A stretch of DNA of 57,885 nt from Desulfovibrio sp. A2. GTDB lineage: Bacteria > Desulfobacterota > Desulfovibrionia > Desulfovibrionales > Desulfovibrionaceae. The notes beneath the pieces were generated by a model. The model saw only the letters and a list, made by a program, of their open reading frames with translations. It was not told the origin of the DNA and ran no database searches. The stretch covers positions 1 to 57,885 of the forward strand of contig NZ_AGFG01000062.1 of assembly GCF_000226255.1 (NCBI RefSeq). Direction: 5' to 3'. The position numbers and the translations under genes were made by a program. Of this stretch, positions 33,900 through 41,489 are shown piece by piece (the first letter of the stretch is position 1; the number at the start of each line of letters is the position of its first letter).

Positions 33900-34766
33900 A
33901 TGCTTGAAAGGGAATTGCGCAACGTCAGCATGACCGTGTGGTGGAACATCGCGCTGCTCACCATCGGCGGCACGCTGTTCTCGCTGGGCATGAAGTCCAT
34001 TGCCGTGCCGCACGGCTTCATCTCCGGCGGCATCTTCGGCACCGGCATGTACATCTACTACGCCACGGGCATGCTGTCGCCCGCCTTGTGGTACGTGCTG
34101 CTCAACCTGCCCATCTTCGTGCTGGGGTGGCTGTTCGTGAGCCGCCGTTTCTTCCTGTACAGCCTGTACGGCACGGCGGTGACCTCGCTTGCCGCGCAGT
34201 TCATCACCTGGCAGGCGCACATCAACAACCCGCTGCTGGCGGCCGTGGCCGCAGGCACGGTGTGCGGGGCGGGCCTGGGCATCGTGCTGCGTTCGCTGGG
34301 CAGCGAAGGCGGACTGACCATCATCGCCATCATGCTGCACCAGCGCTGGAACATCCGCGTCGGGCAGGTCAGCTTCGTCTACAATTTCGCGCTGTTCATG
34401 GTGGGCCTGGCCACGCTGGACGTGGACACGGTGCTCTATTCCATCATTCTCGTATATACCTATTCGCAGGGCATGGACTACGTGCATTCGCTGTTCAACG
34501 AACGCAAGATGGTGTTCGTCATATCCGAATGCGCCGAATGCATCGCTGCGGAGATATTGCAGCACCTGCACCGGGGCGCAACATTCCTGAACGGCAAGGG
34601 GGCCTTCACCGGGCGCGAGAAGCAGGTGCTGATGACGGTGGTGCAGAACTATCAGCTGAAGCGCCTGGAAGAGACGGTGTTCCGGCACGACCCCAACGCG
34701 TTCATGATCATAGAGAATACCTTCAACGTGCTCGGGACGGGATTTTCCAGCCGCAAGATATATTAG
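33900..34766 (+). CDS. YitT/DUF161 family membrane protein with DUF2179
   Basis: The 288 aa protein has five to six membrane helices in its first 200 residues (for example ALLTIGGTLFSLGMKSIAVPHGFISGG, with the glycine-rich GFISGG motif typical of YitT) and a soluble C-terminal DUF2179 domain (about 215-288: VFVISECAECIAAEIL, KQVLMTVVQN). YitT proteins are widespread, and their transported substrate is not established. ATG 33900 follows AAAGGAA; the frame extends to 33855 without a better start. Confidence 0.9.
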   Translation: MLERELRNVSMTVWWNIALLTIGGTLFSLGMKSIAVPHGFISGGIFGTGMYIYYATGMLSPALWYVLLNLPIFVLGWLFVSRRFFLYSLYGTAVTSLAAQFITWQAHINNPLLAAVAAGTVCGAGLGIVLRSLGSEGGLTIIAIMLHQRWNIRVGQVSFVYNFALFMVGLATLDVDTVLYSIILVYTYSQGMDYVHSLFNERKMVFVISECAECIAAEILQHLHRGATFLNGKGAFTGREKQVLMTVVQNYQLKRLEETVFRHDPNAFMIIENTFNVLGTGFSSRKIY

Positions 34767-34798
34767 CTGCTGGCCAGGTTCGGGTGTTTCGTGAAAAG

Positions 34799-34830
34799 GC
34801 GGCGGGCCGGGGTGTTCCCCGGCCCGCCGC
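34799..34830. terminator. Bidirectional terminator between convergent genes
   Basis: A perfect 14-bp GC stem with a TGTT loop lies between the YitT-like gene (plus) and the minus-strand gene ending at 34879. Read on the minus strand it is followed by CTTTTC. Confidence 0.8.
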
Positions 34831-34878
34831 ATATCGTTTCCGGCTTTGCCGGACGTGCGCGCTACCCCGAATCCGGGC

Positions 34879-35970
34879 CTACTCCGTATCCAGCACGTGC
34901 AGGCTGGCGCACAGGGCGGCCAATGTGGCGGGGGCTGGTTGCCCGGCGCTGCGCAGGCAGACCGAGACCAGCTTGTTCTCGTCGGCGACCAGCCATGCCG
35001 CGCCGGTCTCGTGCATGTCTCCCCGGGCCAGTCTGCCGATGACGGGCAGCGCGCCCAGCAGGGGGCGGCGCAGCACGCGCTGCCAGGCGGCCGCCTCTTT
35101 CGCGCGGGGCGGCTGGCAGTGGGGCAGGCGCGAACGCACCTCCCTGGTGTCCACCCCGGCGCGGCGGGCGGCCCAGTGCCGCAAGGGGACGCCCTGCAAC
35201 ACCACGTTGGCGGGTGAAAGGCGCTCCACGGTCAGGGTGTCCGCGTCGCGTCGAAAGTGCAGCGCGCACAGCCCCGGCCGAAAGGTGAAGTCGCGCAGGG
35301 TGAAGCCGGGGGGCACTTCGAGCCCGAGATCATGCAGACGGAAGGGCATTGCCTCGCGCCCGGAATGCAGCCGCAGGGTGGTCAGCACCGTGGCGGCCTG
35401 CAGCAGGGCGGCCTCGTCGGGTTCGGGGGCATGCAACCTGCTGACTGCTGGCGCGGCGGCCGTGCGCCCGCGTCGCAGCGCTTTGGCGGCGTCAGGGCTG
35501 ATAGAGTCTGGGGCGGCCGCGTCCGGACTGCTCGTGTCTGGACCGATCGTGCCCATGTCGTCGGTGCGGGGGGAGGGCGCAAGAAGAAAGCGCACCTCGA
35601 TGCTGCACCGCGCCGAGGCGTCATGACACAGGGCTCCGCAGCCGCCGAGCCATGCAAAGGGCACGTAGGCCAGCCGGGGGCGCAACGTGGCCAGCACCTG
35701 CGCCCAGCGGGCAGGTACGCGGCGCGGGTCCGCGGTGAAGCCGGGCAGGCGGCGGTTCTGGCGCTCCAGGGCGGCGCGGCGGCGCGGGGTGGAAAACTCC
35801 GCGGGGTCGGGCCGCCATGCGCATTCCAGCATGATGCGGCCGTGCCGGGCCAGCGACAGGAAATGATGCTCCACGTCGGCGGGGCGCCAGTCGTCCGGGA
35901 CGGAAAGGCTGATGCCGTTCCAGGCAAGGCGTCGCAAGTGTGGTTCGGATGGGGCGGGCGCGGGGTCCAT
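34879..35970 (-). CDS. Unassigned 363 aa protein
   Basis: I do not recognise this protein. It begins around MDPAPAPSEPHLRRLAWNGISLSVPDDW and looks like two similar alpha/beta halves: an N-terminal part (about 10-140) and a C-terminal part (about 205-363, with FRLHDLGLEVPPGFTLRDF), joined by a low-complexity linker containing SSPDAAAPDSISPDAA. Both halves contain a phrase of the type basic residue, hydrophobic pair, VP, D/G, suggesting an internal duplication. There is no leader or membrane helix. Start is uncertain (ATG 35970 chosen; the frame is open to 36036). Confidence 0.65.
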   Translation of the reverse strand: MDPAPAPSEPHLRRLAWNGISLSVPDDWRPADVEHHFLSLARHGRIMLECAWRPDPAEFSTPRRRAALERQNRRLPGFTADPRRVPARWAQVLATLRPRLAYVPFAWLGGCGALCHDASARCSIEVRFLLAPSPRTDDMGTIGPDTSSPDAAAPDSISPDAAKALRRGRTAAAPAVSRLHAPEPDEAALLQAATVLTTLRLHSGREAMPFRLHDLGLEVPPGFTLRDFTFRPGLCALHFRRDADTLTVERLSPANVVLQGVPLRHWAARRAGVDTREVRSRLPHCQPPRAKEAAAWQRVLRRPLLGALPVIGRLARGDMHETGAAWLVADENKLVSVCLRSAGQPAPATLAALCASLHVLDTE

Positions 35971-36374
35971 GGTGTGCCGGTGCTCGGTGACCGGAGGTGT
36001 AGGGGGATGGGGCCGTGGCCTGCATCGGCGTGGCATCGGCGGCAGGTTGGGCAGGGACGCCGATGCGGGGAATGGCCACGGTGAGGAGATGCAACGCCCA
36101 TGGCGTTCCGCGTATGGGGTTCCTCACGTTGAAAGAGTACCCAATCAATCGGTAGGGCGCAAGAGGGCCGGGCAACGGTCGCGGGGTGCCGCATCCGGCC
36201 GTGCCACCATCCCGCGCGAACCTTCCCCCGACATGCGGAACACGGGGCGCACCGGTCCATGCCGGGCGGGTTCCCTGAAGCATGCCGCATGCCGGCATGC
36301 GCGTCGATTCCGGCCACGGCGGTCAGCCGTGCCGAAGAGCCGTTCTGTCGTTTCCCAATGCGGGGCGGGCGGGC
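35971..36374. other. 404-base gap without a supported gene
   Basis: The only structure seen is a perfect palindrome GCATGCCGGCATGC near 36288-36301. Open frames here are antisense or GC-rich shadows. Confidence 0.5.
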
Positions 36375-38903
36375 TCAGCGCTCCCCGGCGCGCAGCAGCG
36401 CCTCGCGCGCGTCGTGCTCGCGGCCGCGCACTTGCAGGGCGCGGGCCAGTTCCAGCCAGCCCTGCTTCAGGTCCGGGCGCAGGGCCACGCTCTGGCGGGC
36501 CATCACTTCCGCGATTTCCGGGTCCTCGCCGCCGTCCAGATACAGCCGGGCCATGAGCTGCAAGGCGATGGCGTCCTGCGGGTTGTGCAGCAACGCCTCG
36601 TGCAGGTGTTCGCGTGCCTCGTCGGGGCGGCCCTGGCGCATGCACAGCCGGGCCAGGTGGCGGCAGGTCAGCGCCGCGCCGCCGTCCAGCTTCGCGGCCT
36701 TGGTGTAGTACTGCCGGGCCTGGGCGAAGCGCTTCTCGCCCTCGGCCAGCTGGCCCAGGCGGATCAATGCATAGACGTGCCCCGGCGCGTTGCGCAGGCA
36801 CTTGCGGAAGCAGTCGCGCGCCTCCGCCGTTTCGCCCTCGGACTGGCAGACGGTGCCCAGGTTGTACAGGGCCATGGGGTCGCCGGGCTTGCGGGCTAGC
36901 GCCTCGCCAAAGTGCCGCCGCGCCTCGGAATGTCGGCCCAGCCCCGCCATGCATACCCCCAGCGAGTTCCAGGCCATGGTGTTGTTCTCGTCGGCCAGCA
37001 GGGCCAGCTTGTATTCCTCGATGGCCCCGAAGGTGTCGCCCAGGCTGTAGCGCTTGTCGGCGCTGATGTTCAGGGCCAGCGAATCCAGCACGCCTACGCG
37101 CGGCGCGGGCAGCAACATGGCGTATTCCAGGGCCTTCAGGCAGTTTTCCAGCGCGTCGGCCTTGCGGTAGCTGAGGTACGGATGGCAGGCCACGCCCACG
37201 GCGGCCCCGATGCGCAGGCGGCGTTCCAGTTCGTCGCACAGCGCGGCATACTGGGCGCGCGCGCCGTCCGTTCCGTCCGTTCCATCGGGCGTCATGCCGG
37301 GGTGGAAGAAGATCAGGCTGTTCAGGCCGTAGCGTCCGCCCAGCGCCTGCGGCCCCAGAAGGTCGCGGCACATCTGGGCGGCCTCGGCCATGAGTTGCTC
37401 GGGATGCGCGGCCCGGCCCTCCGGTTCGCGTCCCTCGTCCGACAGGCGGATGAGCGCCAGGGCGAAGGCGTCGCAGGTTTCGCGCTCCGCGCTCCAGCGG
37501 GCCAGGAAATCGCCGTGGCGGAACAGGCCCGTCAGCGGGTCCGTGCGTGGGGCCTCGCCGCCGCCGTCGCGCACGGTGACGCCCTTTTCCTCCGGCAGCA
37601 GGGTCAGCCGGTCGCCCGGCTCCACGGGCCAGGTGGGGTCGCCCACGTGCATGATTTCGGCCAGCGAGGTGTTGTCGCGCACCTCCATCAGCACCACCTC
37701 GCCCTTGTACAGGGGCTGGCGCGGCTCCTGCGAGCCGCCGCGCACGGGGTAGGCCACCGACCACACGGAAAAGCGCTGCCCTTCGCGGGCGTTCATGTTG
37801 CCGCCAAGGCTCACCACCACCCGCGACAGGGGCAGCGTTTCCAGCACCCGGCCCCCTTCGGCGAGGATGCGTGAAAAACCCATGGCCGGAACGCCGGATG
37901 CGGCGTCGCCGCTTCTGCCGTCACCGGTTCGGCCGTCCGCGTCGCCGGAGTGCATGGCGGCGGCCTCCACGGCCACGGCGGCGGCCAGGCGCGCCTTGCG
38001 CAGCAGCACCCGGGCCTGCTCCCCGTGGTCGCGGGCAAAGGCCGCGCCTTCCATGTCCTGCGGGTAGATGGCGAACCCGGCGGAAACAGCCACCCCCACC
38101 GGCTCGTCGGTGAGCCCGCAGGTAATGGTCACCCCGCGCAGGCGGCGCACCATTTCCACGGCCAGCTTGCGGCAGCCGCCCGACGTGCCCGCGGGCACGA
38201 ACAGGGCGAATTCGAAATCGCCGGTGCGCGCGGCCAGGGCCTGTTCCGGCGCGGCATGGCGCAGTTCCTCGGCCAGCGCGGCGATGAGCCGGTCGGCGAA
38301 GACGTAGCCGTGGTCGCGCGCCACCTCGCGCAGGCTGCCCAGGCGCACGGCGATTACGCCCATGCTGGCCCTGTGCCCGGCGGCCAGGTCGCACTTGCCT
38401 TCCGAGGCGGTGGAGAAACAGTCGCGGATGCAGTCCACCTCGCGCGCGATGGCGTCCAGCAAATGCTGCCGCGTGGCCAGGCCGGTGACCGGGTCGGTCA
38501 GACTGGCCTTGTACAGTTGCAGGTTTTCCAGGCACAGCGCGGCCACGCCCGGCAGCACGGGCGAAAGCGCACGCACCGTGCGCGCGGCCACGCCGCGCGC
38601 CACGAACACGCCAAGCTGTTCGCCCTGGTGCACCAGGGGCACCAGCAGCTTGCGTTCCTGTGGCAGCCACAGCGGTTCCGGTCCGCTGGCGGCGCGGGGA
38701 AAATAGAGGCTGTACGCCTTGAAGGACAGCACGCGGGCCATGGCGTCGCGCAGGCGGTGCTCGAAGGCGATCAGGTCGCGCCGGGTGAGGCCGACGTGCC
38801 GTTCGGGCCGTGCGGGGCGGCAGACGTCGGCTGCCGGGACGGCGGGCTGTGCGGAAACTCCGGACGCGGCGGAGCGGGGGGCTGTGGGCTGCTTCATGAG
38901 CAT
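36375..38903 (-). CDS. Large protein with two degenerate GGDEF domains and TPR repeats
   Basis: The 842 aa cytoplasmic protein has a GAF-like N-terminus (about 40-130), a first GGDEF domain starting TDPVTGLATRQHLL (136) whose signature reads GDFEF (228-232), a linker domain (about 350-450: GNMNAREGQRFSVWSVAY, YKGEVVLMEVRDNTSLAEI), a second GGDEF-like domain starting TDPLTGLFRHGDFL (454) whose signature reads GLNSL (526-530), and six or more TPR repeats (about 610-835). Both GGDEF signatures are broken, so it is unlikely to make c-di-GMP; it may bind nucleotide or act as a scaffold. The TPR end suggests protein partners. It stands alone as a transcription unit. Confidence 0.85.
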   Translation of the reverse strand: MLMKQPTAPRSAASGVSAQPAVPAADVCRPARPERHVGLTRRDLIAFEHRLRDAMARVLSFKAYSLYFPRAASGPEPLWLPQERKLLVPLVHQGEQLGVFVARGVAARTVRALSPVLPGVAALCLENLQLYKASLTDPVTGLATRQHLLDAIAREVDCIRDCFSTASEGKCDLAAGHRASMGVIAVRLGSLREVARDHGYVFADRLIAALAEELRHAAPEQALAARTGDFEFALFVPAGTSGGCRKLAVEMVRRLRGVTITCGLTDEPVGVAVSAGFAIYPQDMEGAAFARDHGEQARVLLRKARLAAAVAVEAAAMHSGDADGRTGDGRSGDAASGVPAMGFSRILAEGGRVLETLPLSRVVVSLGGNMNAREGQRFSVWSVAYPVRGGSQEPRQPLYKGEVVLMEVRDNTSLAEIMHVGDPTWPVEPGDRLTLLPEEKGVTVRDGGGEAPRTDPLTGLFRHGDFLARWSAERETCDAFALALIRLSDEGREPEGRAAHPEQLMAEAAQMCRDLLGPQALGGRYGLNSLIFFHPGMTPDGTDGTDGARAQYAALCDELERRLRIGAAVGVACHPYLSYRKADALENCLKALEYAMLLPAPRVGVLDSLALNISADKRYSLGDTFGAIEEYKLALLADENNTMAWNSLGVCMAGLGRHSEARRHFGEALARKPGDPMALYNLGTVCQSEGETAEARDCFRKCLRNAPGHVYALIRLGQLAEGEKRFAQARQYYTKAAKLDGGAALTCRHLARLCMRQGRPDEAREHLHEALLHNPQDAIALQLMARLYLDGGEDPEIAEVMARQSVALRPDLKQGWLELARALQVRGREHDAREALLRAGER

Positions 38904-39304
38904 GGCTTATACCGTCTTTCCGCACCGTTGGAAAGGCGTGCAGCCAAACGCGAGCGTGGTGCATGGCCTGGGGTGGAGGGAGCGGCTCAAGGCCGTGCAG
39001 GAACGTCTCCTTCAAGGCGCAGGCCGGGTGGCGGGCGGCTGCCAGCCGGTCTGCGGCTGTCTGAAATCCGCAGCCCACGGGAGCGGTTGAACCGCGCGAT
39101 GGCTTGGGCTATGCTGCGAACCGTCCGATCTGTCCGCGCCGTCCGGGTTGGCCACTCTGGTTGAACTGGCCGGGCTGTTCGCCCTATCTGGGCAGACTGG
39201 CCTGCCAGCGCGGTGATGCTCGGCACGGACCATGCCGCGCGCCTCCTCCGCGTGCCGTCCGGCAGCGTTCCACCTGTGTCTTCAAAAGCGACTCCGAGAC
39301 ATCC
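38904..39304. other. 401-base divergent gap
   Basis: It separates the GGDEF/TPR gene (minus) from the nitroreductase operon (plus) and should hold both promoters, but I cannot point to convincing -35/-10 pairs. No gene is supported. Confidence 0.5.
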
Positions 39305-39841
39305 ATGACGGAACCCCGTATTTCCGCCGAGGCCCGCGCGGTGCTCGATGCCCTGCACGAACGGCGCAGCATCCGCCGCTACACCGACGACCCGGTGACC
39401 CGCGACGAGATCGTGGCCATGCTGGACGCGGCCCGCTGGGCTCCCAGCGGGCTGAACAACCAGCCGTGGCGCTTTCTGGCGGTGCGGCGCGGCGACCCCC
39501 GGCAGGAGGCGCTGGCGGGCTGCACCAAGTACGCGCGCATCGTGCGCGACGCCGGAGTGCTGGTGGCCGTGTTTCTTGACCGTGAAGCCTGCTACCACCC
39601 CATGAAGGATCATCAGGGCGCGGGCGCGTGCATCCAGAACCTGCTGCTGGCCGCCCACGCGCTGGGCCTTGGCGCGGTATGGCTGGGCGAAATCGTCAAC
39701 CAGGCGCAGCAGGTGGAGCAGGCCCTGGCGCTGCCCGCCGGGCGCTACGAATTCATGGCGCTCATCGCGGCGGGCCGCCCCGCCCAGCGCGGCTCGTCCG
39801 ACCGCGTCCCTCTTGAGAACCTGCTGCTGGAGGCCTTGTGA
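39305..39841 (+). CDS. Nitroreductase family protein
   Basis: The 178 aa protein shows the FMN-binding nitroreductase pattern: RRSIRRYTDDPVTRDEI near the start, AARWAPSGLNNQPWRFLAV (about 39-58), and AWLGEIVN-type C-terminal segments. Such enzymes reduce nitro, quinone or other acceptors with NAD(P)H; the substrate is not predictable. At 178 aa it is at the short end of the family. The start ATG 39305 gives the natural N-terminus. Its TGA overlaps the GTG of the next gene (GTGA), so it opens a coupled operon with the hydrolase and the putative selenoprotein. Confidence 0.88.
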   Translation: MTEPRISAEARAVLDALHERRSIRRYTDDPVTRDEIVAMLDAARWAPSGLNNQPWRFLAVRRGDPRQEALAGCTKYARIVRDAGVLVAVFLDREACYHPMKDHQGAGACIQNLLLAAHALGLGAVWLGEIVNQAQQVEQALALPAGRYEFMALIAAGRPAQRGSSDRVPLENLLLEAL

Positions 39842-40470
39842 TCCCGCGTATTTCCACTTTTCCCATGGGGCCGTTGGAAACCAACGGGTATCTCGTGCAC
39901 ATGAACGGGGCCGCCGTGGCCGTGGACCCGGGCGGCGCGCCGAAGCCCATGCTGCAGTATGCCGAAAAGAACGGGCTGAAGCTGACGCACATCCTGATCA
40001 CCCACCTGCATTTCGACCACATCTACGGGGCGGCCGCGCTGGCCGAGACCTCCGGCGCGCCGGTGCTGGCGGGCCCTGCCGACGCCTTCCTGATGGAGAC
40101 GGAACTGGGCCGGGGCGGGGCCTTCGGCTTTCCGCGCGTGGCCCCGTTCAGCTACCAGCCGCTGGAAGAGGGCGAGCTTGCCCTGGGCGACATCGCGTGC
40201 CGCGTGCTGGCCACGCCGGGCCACACGCCGGGCAGCCTGTCGTTTCATTTTCCGCAGGCGGGCGCGGTGATCGTGGGCGACCTGCTGTTCCACCGGTCCA
40301 TCGGGCGCACGGACTTTCCGGGCGGCGACCTGGACGCCCTGCGCCGCTCGGTGGTGGAAAAGATATTCACCCTGCCCGACGCCACAGTGGTCTACCCCGG
40401 CCACGGGCCGGAAACCACCGTGGGCGCGGAAAAATTGAACAACCCGTACTTCACGGAGTTTTCCCTGTAG
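39838..40470 (+). CDS. Metallo-beta-lactamase fold hydrolase (glyoxalase II-like)
   Basis: The 210 aa protein carries the metal-binding motif His56-x-His58-x-Asp60-His61 (THLHFDH), followed by TPGHTPGSLSFH (near 123-134), GDLLFHRSIGRTDFPGGD and the final PGHGPETT, typical of the YcbL/glyoxalase II group of two-metal thioester hydrolases. Related MBL proteins act on persulfides or glutathione thioesters. It starts at GTG 39838 overlapping the nitroreductase stop. The gap to the next gene is 37 bases with a GGAG site. Confidence 0.93.
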   Translation: MIPRISTFPMGPLETNGYLVHMNGAAVAVDPGGAPKPMLQYAEKNGLKLTHILITHLHFDHIYGAAALAETSGAPVLAGPADAFLMETELGRGGAFGFPRVAPFSYQPLEEGELALGDIACRVLATPGHTPGSLSFHFPQAGAVIVGDLLFHRSIGRTDFPGGDLDALRRSVVEKIFTLPDATVVYPGHGPETTVGAEKLNNPYFTEFSL

Positions 40471-40507
40471 CGTTTACGCACGGGCTGTTATATCGGAGCA
40501 TATGGAC

Positions 40508-40843
40508 ATGCGGGAACCGCTGTGCGTGGATCTGCGCGCCACCTGCTGAGGGGTGGGCATGGAGGTAGGTTGGTACCTCCGTTTCAAGCCGGACGCGGTT
40601 CTGGTGTTTCAGGTCGGCCACGGGTCCGTGCAGGCGGCGCTGGGCGCGCTGCATACGGTTTCCGGCTGGCGGGCCGAGACGACCCGGCACGAGGACCACG
40701 CGGAAATCCGCTTCTGGCGCGGCGCACCGGACCACGGAGCCCCGCGGCTGGAAGAGCCTGAGGAACCTGGCGGACCTGCCGAACCCGGCGGGCCTGAAGG
40801 AGCCGGTGGGGGGCACCACACCGGGGGGCGCGGCAAGGAGTAG
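40508..40843 (+). CDS. TusA/SirA-like protein, probable selenoprotein (in-frame TGA read as Sec)
   Basis: A frame from ATG 40508 (GGAG nine bases upstream) reads MREPLCVDLRATC, then TGA at 40547-40549, then continues open to TAG 40843. Read through, it gives 111 aa whose order matches TusA/SirA: strand VDLRATC, helix after the motif, strand DAVLVFQV, helix, and strand AEIRFWRG. TusA proteins carry the active Cys before Pro (CPxP); here it is Cys13-Sec14-Gly. A hairpin 11 nt after the TGA fits a bacterial SECIS. Starting downstream at GTG 40553 or ATG 40559 would delete the first strand and the active cysteine. The role is probably sulfur or selenium transfer or redox. The tail after residue 75 is Pro/Glu/Gly-rich. 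Readthrough is inference. Confidence 0.8.
40547..40580 (+). promoter_or_regulatory. UGA selenocysteine codon with SECIS-like hairpin
   Basis: The TGA is followed after 11 bases by a perfect 7-bp stem GGAGGTA (40561-40567) / TACCTCC (40574-40580) with a 6-base loop GGTTGG. The distance from TGA to the apical loop is 18 bases and the loop begins with G, both within the rules used for bacterial SECIS elements. Confidence 0.75.
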
Positions 40844-40845
40844 CC

Positions 40846-41478
40846 ATGAGAGCAAGCACCACACCGGCCAGGGCATTTTCATGCAGCCCGAGGGCGAACG
40901 GCAACAGCGACAGGCTGGCCGCCCTGTTCGCGCGCGGTTTCGCCGAGGCGGGCGGCAACATCGAGGTCACGCTGATGCGCCAGTACGAGGTGCGTCCCTG
41001 CGTGTCCTGTTACCGGTGCCAGCACGACCCCCACGGCTGGTGCTTCCTGGAGGGCACCGACCGCAGCGCGCCGCTGTTCTCCATGCTCTTCGAGGCGCCC
41101 GCGCTGTTCTTCGCCGCGCCGGTGTTCTTCTATCATCTGCCCGCCATGTTCAAGGCGTTCATCGACCGGGGCCAGTCCTACTGGCTGCGCCGCGAGGCGG
41201 GCGACGAACGCCTGCTGTCCCTGCCGCGCCGTACGGCCTGGGTGGCCCTGGTGGCCGGTCGCAAGAAGGGCGAGCGCATCTTCGACGGCAGCCTGCTGAC
41301 GCTGCGCTATTTCCTGGCGGCGTTCAACATCACCCTGGCCGATCCGCTGCTGCTGGCGGGCTACGACGGCCCCGACGACATCGCCAACGACCCGGCCACC
41401 AGCGCCCGGGTGCTGGAATACGGCGGCAACGCCGCCCGCACCATGTTCGACGGCCACGCCGTGGCCGTGAACCAGTAG
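40846..41478 (+). CDS. Flavodoxin-fold NAD(P)H/FMN oxidoreductase
   Basis: The 210 aa protein has the NADPH-dependent FMN reductase pattern: an N-terminal phosphate-binding loop SPRANGNSDRLA (near 14-25), then CVSCYRCQ (near 52-59) as in iron-sulfur-flavoprotein and multimeric flavodoxin relatives, and APVFFYHLPAMFKAFIDR. With only three clustered cysteines it probably lacks a full Fe-S cluster. It starts two bases after the putative selenoprotein, whose last codons contain the AAGGAG ribosome site, so the two are tightly coupled and it could supply electrons to the Cys-Sec pair (inference). Confidence 0.9.
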   Translation: MRASTTPARAFSCSPRANGNSDRLAALFARGFAEAGGNIEVTLMRQYEVRPCVSCYRCQHDPHGWCFLEGTDRSAPLFSMLFEAPALFFAAPVFFYHLPAMFKAFIDRGQSYWLRREAGDERLLSLPRRTAWVALVAGRKKGERIFDGSLLTLRYFLAAFNITLADPLLLAGYDGPDDIANDPATSARVLEYGGNAARTMFDGHAVAVNQ

Positions 41479-41489
41479 CCGGAACGGAC

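Noticed and set aside
36136..37764. Second large protein overlapping the GGDEF/TPR gene on the same strand in another frame
   Set aside because: It is the Arg/Ala/Pro-rich frame shadow of the TPR and GGDEF coding sequence.
40553..40843. Ordinary short gene starting at GTG 40553 or ATG 40559
   Set aside because: This would drop the first strand and active Cys of the TusA fold, and the GGAG site lies before the upstream ATG. It remains the fallback if Sec decoding is disproved.
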